From NCBI GenBank assembly GCA_003165595.1, contig PLWQ01000017.1, forward strand, positions 48,516 through 64,331: a DNA stretch of 15,816 nt. The letters are read 5' to 3'. A program made the position numbers and the translations under genes. The DNA comes from Fibrobacterota bacterium (GTDB lineage: Bacteria > Fibrobacterota > Chitinivibrionia > Chitinivibrionales > FEN-1185). Below the pieces are notes generated by a model. That model was not told the origin of the DNA. It saw only the letters and a program-made list of their open reading frames with translations, and did not search any database. Positions 6,781-13,506 of the stretch are shown here, one piece after another. The stretch's first letter is position 1. Each line of letters starts with the position of its first letter.

Positions 6781-9418
6781 AAGGTGCATCAGTAGAATAC
6801 CAAAGTACGCCATCGCCCAAAATCCAAAGACAGTTACCGTCATCTGATACGGTTAGTTGAAAGGGAGAAGGAATTTGAGCTGAAGCCGTTTTCCAATTTA
6901 TGCCATCACTGCTGTAGAATGCGCTTTGCCCGCTTGCGTCCCCGGCGATGACCCAAAGTTTGTCGCCAAAAACGGTACAATGAAATGAAGCGCTGCGCGG
7001 AAAACCTGCGCTGCTTGTTTGAGTTGCCCAGATGGCAAGATTGGATGATTCTAATACGTCAATTTGAGGAACCAGGTTCACCGTGCCTCCAAGAAGGAAA
7101 TATTTGTTCTGGAAAGGCACGATACTATAATTTTGGCGGTTCAGGCTGGAAAGATCCGCCACGCTGTCCCACTTCACGGTATTGGAGGTGTCAGCTGCCC
7201 AAATTGCATTTGTACCATAATCCAACTGATACACCTTGTTTTGATATGAAAACAAACAAGGTGCTGGTGGTGGATTATAGGTCGGATATTGTGCGCGTAA
7301 AGTATCCGCATGCCACTTGATGCCGTCTACGGAAGACCAAACATCTTTCAAAAACATGCTCGTTTGACCTGATACGATAAACGAGTTGGTTTTCACTATT
7401 TTATTTGGTAGGGCAATAAGGCTGAAGCTGTCACAAATTCCGAAGCGTTGCGAGTTGCTTTGTGAAACCCATGTTTTGCCGCTGTCATTCGAGGACCATA
7501 TTTCAGAAGTGTCACCACCCTTGCCGCCATTATATAGCCAGAGCTTTTTTGAGAAATAAACGAGTTGAGCGTCTTGAGCAAATATTGAAGATTCATTGAC
7601 TTTATGCCATTTCATGGCTGCATGAATAGTAACAGTGTCGGAAACTTCATTACCGTCATCATCACGGACCCGCAAAATTATTTGCATATTTGAGGGAAGA
7701 TTTTCTGAAGGACTGAAAAATGACGTGTCTGGTCCTTTCGTTGCATTATAGGGCTGATCGTTGAATTTCCATTCATAACTTACAATTTTACCATCATCTT
7801 TTACGTCGGCATGGAGTGCAATTAGCGCGTGCAAACCAACAGTGTCGGGGGCTGTTAAAGAGATGGTTGGTATATTATTTGTCACTGTTATTGTCGCCGA
7901 AGCGGATGTTGATTTACCCGTGCTGTCAATAACATAAACAGTGACCTTATAGGTGCCGGGTGTGGACGGCACTGTATAGGTTACACTTCCGGTTGATGTC
8001 GTTTTGTCGACAACGCCATCATTGTTAAAGTCCCACTGGAATTCTTTCACGCCTTCCGGATCGGTGGCCGTGACATTGAAATTAATGGTATCGTTTATAG
8101 TCGCCTTGATGTCTGTGAAAGTTTTAATAATGGATGGGTGATTTCTGGTCGTAAATGTGTGAAAGCTTGCCGTGTCGACCGGACAGCGCGTTGTATCATG
8201 GGCCGCCATGAAAAGGACAAACCATCGGTATGTTTTGCTTCCTTGCAAACCAACGAGAGAAACGGAGTCGCTTTTCGTGGAAATAGAAGTAAATGATCCC
8301 GTGTCAGATGCATAGAACAATACATAATGCAGCGTATCCTTGAAGACACCGGCCGGCGGAGTCCATTTCAAAGTTACGCCATTCAGATACTCCACGCTAT
8401 CTGTTCCGTCAACCGGCGCTACAGAATCGGTACAGAATGGTTTGATTGTGTCCAGAAAGGCGAAGTCTCCGGTATAAATCGTGTCGGAGTATGAAACTCC
8501 GGCGAGATTTCTTGCTTGGATGAAATAATAGTAGTCGATAGCAAGAATTGAATCTTTGAATGTTGTTTGATTGGTAGAGCCGCGAAGGATATAGGTCGCC
8601 GCGCGGTTAGTTGACCTAAAGACCAAAAAGGAATCCGCGTTGCTCACGGCATGCCACCCTAGGCCCGCCACCCCGTTCTTCAGCGCGGTCAGGCGCAGGC
8701 TGTCAACAGGTGATGGGGGGCTCAATTTCGACAGAACGCTAATGTAGACCATTTGCGTGTCGGAAAGCGGAGGTACCCCACCGTCCACAACAGTAAATAC
8801 CACCGTATCCGTGCCGGTATCTGCCACGGACGCCGGTTTCCAGGAGAAAATCTGGCTCGCAAATGTGTATCCTTGAGGTCCCTTCCCCACATGAAAGGAA
8901 TGGGCCTGGGCGGTGTCCGAATCGTTCGCAGACACAAACAGGGTACAGGCTTCCATCGTAGTGATTACCCTGCGTCCGGTAATCACGAGCGTCGGCTTGT
9001 GATTTACCGGACGCGCGACAATGGTAACCTTTCCGCTTGCGGTCGGCCGATACCCTCCCTCCACACATCCGGTGGCGGTAACGGTGCGCGTGCCCGCGCT
9101 TGTGAACGCGCACGAGAACCACGCGGCATCGTTTTTGATGTCGGCCTTCTTGCAGACAAAGAACGTATCCAAGGTTGTTATGCTTTTCCCGACCGTGATG
9201 ACGACCGAGTCGAAATATTGCGGCATGAAAAAGGTAATGCCTATTCGTACTGTATTTCCTGTGGTGTCGGTAATGGTTGAGTCGCTGGAGATATTGGTTG
9301 ATGATTCGAGATGGAGATAAACCTTCGCCTTGTCCTGGGAGAAGGGGCTTTGCGGGGCTGAGCAGGTGAAAACAAACACGACAAAACAGAATGACAAAAG
9401 TAGCTTTGATAAATTCAT
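6779..9418 (-). CDS. Lipoprotein with Ig-like, FN3 and PKD domains and a BNR/kelch-like propeller
   Basis: An 879-aa envelope protein. The start is the ATG at 9418, not the longer in-frame start at 9478. AAAGGAAAAA sits at good spacing before 9418, and the protein then begins MNLSKLLLS with a signal peptide ending in a VFTC lipobox (Cys19), so it is probably a lipoprotein. Domains by appearance: Ig/cadherin-like about 30-230, FN3 about 232-318 and 325-425, PKD about 428-513 (WDFNNDGVVD) and 515-600 (YEWKFND), then a beta-propeller about 601-879. The propeller repeats Asp-box-like motifs: IWSSNDSGKTW, VWSSVDGIKW and FYSSDGINW. Such proteins usually bind ligands or partners at the cell surface; no catalytic motif is visible. 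The gene lies 102 nt downstream of the membrane-propeller gene and may share its transcript. Confidence 0.85.
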   Translation of the reverse strand: MNLSKLLLSFCFVVFVFTCSAPQSPFSQDKAKVYLHLESSTNISSDSTITDTTGNTVRIGITFFMPQYFDSVVITVGKSITTLDTFFVCKKADIKNDAAWFSCAFTSAGTRTVTATGCVEGGYRPTASGKVTIVARPVNHKPTLVITGRRVITTMEACTLFVSANDSDTAQAHSFHVGKGPQGYTFASQIFSWKPASVADTGTDTVVFTVVDGGVPPLSDTQMVYISVLSKLSPPSPVDSLRLTALKNGVAGLGWHAVSNADSFLVFRSTNRAATYILRGSTNQTTFKDSILAIDYYYFIQARNLAGVSYSDTIYTGDFAFLDTIKPFCTDSVAPVDGTDSVEYLNGVTLKWTPPAGVFKDTLHYVLFYASDTGSFTSISTKSDSVSLVGLQGSKTYRWFVLFMAAHDTTRCPVDTASFHTFTTRNHPSIIKTFTDIKATINDTINFNVTATDPEGVKEFQWDFNNDGVVDKTTSTGSVTYTVPSTPGTYKVTVYVIDSTGKSTSASATITVTNNIPTISLTAPDTVGLHALIALHADVKDDGKIVSYEWKFNDQPYNATKGPDTSFFSPSENLPSNMQIILRVRDDDGNEVSDTVTIHAAMKWHKVNESSIFAQDAQLVYFSKKLWLYNGGKGGDTSEIWSSNDSGKTWVSQSNSQRFGICDSFSLIALPNKIVKTNSFIVSGQTSMFLKDVWSSVDGIKWHADTLRAQYPTYNPPPAPCLFSYQNKVYQLDYGTNAIWAADTSNTVKWDSVADLSSLNRQNYSIVPFQNKYFLLGGTVNLVPQIDVLESSNLAIWATQTSSAGFPRSASFHCTVFGDKLWVIAGDASGQSAFYSSDGINWKTASAQIPSPFQLTVSDDGNCLWILGDGVLWYSTDAP

Positions 9419-9520
9419 TCTAGTTTTTCCTTTGCCGTTTCCAAAAGCTAACGTTCTTGTTACAGCCCTGTTGCCCATTTGAAACCTTGTCTGCCGCTAT
9501 GAGGGAGCCTTTGCGGCGAC

Positions 9521-11167
9521 TCATTTGCCTTTTTTGATCCACGGATCAACCGTTCCGGAAGGGACTTTTTCTTTTCGCATTTTCGAGACATTCTCCAAAT
9601 CCCATTTGTATATAACCGCCCCGTCGCACATGACGAATGATGTCGGGTCGGTGGCCCAGGCTGTGCCGGTCGGGCCGGTCGCACCTTCTCGTATTGCGCG
9701 CCCGAGCTTAATCGGTTTTCCAAGAAGCAGCGGATTCTTCTCGTCAACAGGAACGGCGACAAATACCGGGTTCTTGCTGTCTTTGGAATGATCGCGAAAA
9801 ACTACCCATTTGCCATCCGGGGAGAATGTAAAATCATCATAGTTATTACTCGGTTTGTAGGATTTCCAGATTGAACCGGCCGATGAAATCAACGGCACGA
9901 ACCGCTGCTTTGGATCTGAATGCGTCCAACGGAAGAGGTAAAGGGTGAGGCGGGAGACTTCATCATATAAGGGCGTTATCGCCGCTAGGCGTGCTGCAGG
10001 CGAAAGAGAATCAAACTTTGACACATCAGGGTCTTTCCCCATTTCAATAATAATAGCTAAGGGTGATGTTGGATGGAGGACTATTTCCTGCAAACACCTG
10101 AACGATTTGCTATTTGCATTGAACGCCTCGGCCAATGGGTGGCTCACGGGCTGGAATTTCTCATCAAATACTTCGATCCTTGTTGAGCTGTCGTTGTAGA
10201 CGAAAATTCGGTTTTGATAGGTAAACCAAGGCTCGGAGTAGGACGATGTCTTAAGTCCCGCCGGACGTTCAGAAAGAACCGTGAATGTGTCGTTTTCGAA
10301 ACGAACGACGCGGAGCACTTTTTTGAAGCCTTGGATGGCGGCGTACGGCTTACGTATTTCGAAAACAAAGGTGTGTTCCTTACCGCCCAGAACGGCCAGA
10401 CCACCAATTTCATCGTTCAGCCCCGGGCAGACCGTATGTATGCCAACTTTCTTCTCGGGAATATTTACGAGCAAGAACCCTTTGCTCTGCGAATACGCGA
10501 TCTCTTCTCTCGACCATACAGGCAGGAACCGGAACTCAAATGGACCGTTCACCATCTCCATGAAGTCTTTCTTCACAACCACACGATTGAGTTTGTCATC
10601 TGTTTTGAACCGCAGCAGAGAAATTGCATTGCCGATATCATTCGTTCCAACCGCGTTCTTCTCCGGAACCGCGAAGATGTGGTCGATGAGATCCGCCTCG
10701 CAGTAGGTGGCCGGAGGGAACATCGCATCGTAGTCGCCATAGTCCAGAATTACCGTGTCATTCATTGCCCATTTCTCCTTCAGTTTTCTACAGTCAACTC
10801 TGTCTGTATTTTCGGCGGTTCTAAAAACCCCGTAAATGGCACAAGCGCAACCAACAAGCACAGTGATGGCAATTATACTCAGCAATCGCCGTCGCCCGCG
10901 CACAAGAAAGACAATCGCAGTTAGAACAGAAACCAAGGCAAGGACGATCGCGCTTAGTCCAAAAACGAGGAAATCGCCCTCGATCTGGTAGAATAAGTAG
11001 CCGTAGGGATTATGCCAAGGCAATTGAAATTTCCATCGCCCTCCTCTGGCCATCCACACAAACCAGATGAAAAACAGTGAGCTTAACGGTCCTGCCATCA
11101 AAGTAAAATAGACCACCAAATGTCTTATCGCACGAAGCAAAGCACCGCGAAACCTAGAATTCTTCAT
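9521..11167 (-). CDS. Inner-membrane protein with large periplasmic propeller-like domain, unknown function
   Basis: A 548-aa protein that I do not recognise. Three hydrophobic segments lie at about 17-39, 66-89 and 95-115. The RGRRR loop between the second and third is strongly basic, which by the positive-inside rule puts the N-terminus and that loop in the cytoplasm and the remaining ~430 residues in the periplasm. That domain is beta-rich and repetitive. It includes FTFSPDGKWVVF (447-458), the pattern of TolB/PD40 propeller blades, and a second blade-like stretch near TAWATDPTSFVMCDGAVIYKW. The gene starts 14 nt after the amidohydrolase stop with a weak ribosome binding site, so it is very likely translated from the same message. 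A sensor or scaffold role is possible; no enzyme motif is seen. Confidence 0.8.
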   Translation of the reverse strand: MKNSRFRGALLRAIRHLVVYFTLMAGPLSSLFFIWFVWMARGGRWKFQLPWHNPYGYLFYQIEGDFLVFGLSAIVLALVSVLTAIVFLVRGRRRLLSIIAITVLVGCACAIYGVFRTAENTDRVDCRKLKEKWAMNDTVILDYGDYDAMFPPATYCEADLIDHIFAVPEKNAVGTNDIGNAISLLRFKTDDKLNRVVVKKDFMEMVNGPFEFRFLPVWSREEIAYSQSKGFLLVNIPEKKVGIHTVCPGLNDEIGGLAVLGGKEHTFVFEIRKPYAAIQGFKKVLRVVRFENDTFTVLSERPAGLKTSSYSEPWFTYQNRIFVYNDSSTRIEVFDEKFQPVSHPLAEAFNANSKSFRCLQEIVLHPTSPLAIIIEMGKDPDVSKFDSLSPAARLAAITPLYDEVSRLTLYLFRWTHSDPKQRFVPLISSAGSIWKSYKPSNNYDDFTFSPDGKWVVFRDHSKDSKNPVFVAVPVDEKNPLLLGKPIKLGRAIREGATGPTGTAWATDPTSFVMCDGAVIYKWDLENVSKMRKEKVPSGTVDPWIKKGK

Positions 11168-11181
11168 GACCGTATTTTCTT

Positions 11182-12852
11182 CTAAACTTTGCCAATCTTT
11201 GCCCTGACGGATGCGATCTGGTCCTTGATTCTTAATGCGTTTTTATAGTTTGTCCGCAGCATTTCTTTGACTTCCGAATTCGACGACTTGGTTATAGTAA
11301 GCAGCGCGGCTTGCATGTTATCAAGTTTATCTTTCTTGTCCAATCCATAAAAGGCCGCCGGATTCACCAAAGCCGACCGCAGCCACTGAGACTTGTCTAT
11401 TTCGCCCATCGTCTCAAAGAAAGACTCCACATATTCCTTGTACTTTGGCGCGCCGGTGAGAAGTGACAGATACCAGTCCACCCCGAAAATCACCTTGTCT
11501 TTCAGATGTTGGTACTGGTTGTTATCCCGCATCTCCCGCAGCAGCACGGTAACATTTTCCCTTGTCTTTGAGTCCTCAAGGTCATAGCATGACATATCGG
11601 TATAGACATTTGGGTATTCCTTGGTGAGCTTGATGATTTCCTGTATCCAGTCCGATTCAATTCCAACATTCTTCCACTCATCCCCGCCAAGATGGGCAAG
11701 GCAGAGCCTGAGTTTGGGAAACTTCTCAAGAACTTTACGCCAGTTTTTCGGGTGCACGTATTCGTCGAAAAAATACCCCTCCGGCGTTGACGGGTCATAT
11801 CCCAACCGCCGCGTTGCTCCGCCGGTTACCGCATCGACTTTCGGGCCGGGCTTCAGCTCCACTTTGTCGAGCTTGTGATAAAAACGTGCCTCATGCGTCG
11901 TCATCCCGCCGGGCGAACAGTGCGTGAGTACCGGTATGTCTTCGTCCACGCATCTCTTGTAGAAGTCAAGCAGATGCGGCAGACGCGAATCAAGCGGCTT
12001 GTACCCTAACGGAGGATACATTTTGAAACCGATGAAGATACCGGCGTTGCGGAGGGTGGCAACGTATTTGAAGGGGGTATCCCAGGGCCCGAAGTACCAG
12101 TTTTCATCATCGATCTGACCGGCCGACGGGTTGCGCCATCTTCGTGGGTCAAAGTGAAACATCGGTATCAACAGCCAGGGGTTCTGTTTAACGGCTTCGA
12201 TGGTAGACAGGTGTTGCCTGTAATACATTTGATACACCCAAGCCCTGTTCGGCCGTTCGCTTGTCAAATCATAGATGACGCCGTTTTCTTCCGGCGCCAG
12301 TGCATCCTGGCGGTCGTAGTAAAAAACACCGTCAACGGTCACCAGCAAGGCAGGCATGTTCGGGCCGGTAGGGGTCCATTTCTGAAACTTTCCTTCGTGA
12401 TAAATCATGGTGCTGGTCGGTGGAAATCCGGCAATGTGCGCATAATCCATGTCCATAGGCATAATGATCGAGGGAGAAAAGAATTCCTGCGCATGTTTGT
12501 ACAATTCCGCCTTTCGCAACTTCGATTCGGGGCCATAGGCCTTCTTGTGCTCCTCGACAAGTACCCCGGCAATTGCTTCGGTGCTCTTGCTTTGCACGCT
12601 GCCCCCTTTTTTCCCCATAGTCCATAGCACCGTAGGCGCGATTACGTTGGCGGTTGCGCGTGAGGGATGAAGAAACGCTGTTGCGAGGTTTTGGCTCCAA
12701 ATAAGCGGCAGCGGGCATGTTGCGCCGCTTTGTATGTGGGAATGCCCGTCGATGACGGCCATTGGCTCAACAAGAATCAGTTCATACGCTTGGCCGCTCT
12801 TTAGTTGTACCTTCTCGCCGGGCTTTACGAGAATCCTTACTGGTTCTTGCAT
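11182..12852 (-). CDS. Amidohydrolase superfamily metallohydrolase (Amidohydro_2-like)
   Basis: A 556-aa TIM-barrel metal-dependent hydrolase. Metal-ligand motifs of the superfamily are visible in order: DGHSH (His37 and His39), GFKMYP with Lys277, LTHCSPGG with His311, LAHLGG with His387 and GVDW with Asp459. The C-terminal NPAAFYGL (497-504) is also typical. The protein is longer than the roughly 300 residues common for Amidohydro_2. About 30 residues of beta-rich sequence precede the first metal motif, and a long insertion (about 60-270) separates HxH from the rest. No signal peptide is visible, so it should act in the cytoplasm. The start ATG at 12852 lies two bases after the stop of the 202-aa gene, with GGAGAA as ribosome binding site. 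Expected chemistry is hydrolysis or decarboxylation of a small metabolite; the substrate cannot be inferred. Confidence 0.88.
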   Translation of the reverse strand: MQEPVRILVKPGEKVQLKSGQAYELILVEPMAVIDGHSHIQSGATCPLPLIWSQNLATAFLHPSRATANVIAPTVLWTMGKKGGSVQSKSTEAIAGVLVEEHKKAYGPESKLRKAELYKHAQEFFSPSIIMPMDMDYAHIAGFPPTSTMIYHEGKFQKWTPTGPNMPALLVTVDGVFYYDRQDALAPEENGVIYDLTSERPNRAWVYQMYYRQHLSTIEAVKQNPWLLIPMFHFDPRRWRNPSAGQIDDENWYFGPWDTPFKYVATLRNAGIFIGFKMYPPLGYKPLDSRLPHLLDFYKRCVDEDIPVLTHCSPGGMTTHEARFYHKLDKVELKPGPKVDAVTGGATRRLGYDPSTPEGYFFDEYVHPKNWRKVLEKFPKLRLCLAHLGGDEWKNVGIESDWIQEIIKLTKEYPNVYTDMSCYDLEDSKTRENVTVLLREMRDNNQYQHLKDKVIFGVDWYLSLLTGAPKYKEYVESFFETMGEIDKSQWLRSALVNPAAFYGLDKKDKLDNMQAALLTITKSSNSEVKEMLRTNYKNALRIKDQIASVRAKIGKV

Positions 12853-12854
12853 AT

Positions 12855-13463
12855 TCAGTTTTCTCCGGCAGGCATTTTGAGATTTATCTGAGAGATCCCG
12901 TATGCCTGCTGGAAGTATACCTGGTTGTAAATCAGATAATACATAATGCGCTTCCCCTCGTTTGCATGTGCGTCATGGTATTCCTTGATTGCGCGTTCCA
13001 CCGCTTCCCAGTACTTTCGGTCCTCAAGACTGAAGAAGCAAGCGCCTTCAAGTTTCTTGTACCCGATGTTGGAATGATAAAGCAGCTGCATCCGGTATCG
13101 ACACAGAATGTCCGAAATCTCGACAAAGAACGTGTTCAATTTTTCGTCAACTTGGAACTCCGGCGTAATGAAGCCGACCATGCCTTCATACACAACTCCA
13201 CTGGAGGATTTCTGCCGGAATCCTACGTAACCAAAACGCTTGTAGTAATCGTGCAACATGACGAAAAGAGCGTGGTTGAGGTCCTTGAGGCAGAGCAGAC
13301 AGGTGGGATTTCCATCCGCGTCAACTACTTCGTATGGCACACGTGGGCCTACATTGCCGCATCCCCGGCACGGCTTGAGCAAAGTGTCGTGAGTTGTCAG
13401 TTTGATGGAAAAGCCGAAAGGATCAATGATGTCACCATCCGGTTCGGTGATGCCTTGGGTCAT
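12855..13463 (-). CDS. 202-aa protein with two CxxC pairs, unknown function
   Basis: I do not recognise this protein. It has no signal peptide or membrane segment. An N-terminal zinc-knuckle-like module, CRGC (32-35) and CLLC (55-58) 19 residues apart, is followed by a mixed domain rich in Tyr and Phe (for example YYKRFGYVGF near 73-82 and MYYLIYNQVYFQQ near 174-186). The gene starts 43 nt after the Ig-protein stop and ends 2 nt before the amidohydrolase, so it is almost certainly co-translated with that enzyme and may work with it. The ATG at 13463 has only a weak Shine-Dalgarno (GGCGGG). A perfect AAGGAG further upstream leads to an ATG directly followed by an in-frame stop, which makes initiation here unusual. 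The ORF is well supported by its tight packing between neighbours. Confidence 0.8.
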   Translation of the reverse strand: MTQGITEPDGDIIDPFGFSIKLTTHDTLLKPCRGCGNVGPRVPYEVVDADGNPTCLLCLKDLNHALFVMLHDYYKRFGYVGFRQKSSSGVVYEGMVGFITPEFQVDEKLNTFFVEISDILCRYRMQLLYHSNIGYKKLEGACFFSLEDRKYWEAVERAIKEYHDAHANEGKRIMYYLIYNQVYFQQAYGISQINLKMPAGEN

Positions 13464-13479
13464 TTTCCCGCCATGGTTG

Positions 13480-13499
13480 GGAGATTACATGATCTCCTT
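13480..13499 (-). promoter_or_regulatory. Strong Shine-Dalgarno with start-stop codon pair in a hairpin
   Basis: On the minus strand AAGGAG (13499-13494) is followed by ATC, ATG (13490-13488) and TAA (13487-13485). GGAGAT (plus 13480-13485) is complementary to ATCTCC (13492-13497) around a TACATG loop, so the Shine-Dalgarno is also inside a six-base stem. The ATG-TAA is in the same frame as the 202-aa gene that starts 27 nt later. It may be a start-stop regulatory element or the remains of an older start codon. Confidence 0.4.
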
Positions 13500-13506
13500 A
13501 ATTGCC

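Noticed and set aside
9419-9478. The 20-residue N-terminal extension of the lipoprotein from the upstream ATG
   Set aside because: A good ribosome binding site and a proper signal peptide begin at 9418; the extension is basic and would spoil the export signal.
9419-9520. A GCCGC/GCGGC pairing between the membrane-propeller and lipoprotein genes as a terminator
   Set aside because: The stem is only five pairs with a long loop and no T tract follows, so read-through into the lipoprotein gene is equally likely.
10214-10924. A 236-codon plus-strand ORF
   Set aside because: It is antisense to the membrane-propeller gene, whose helices and SPDGKW motif support the minus frame.
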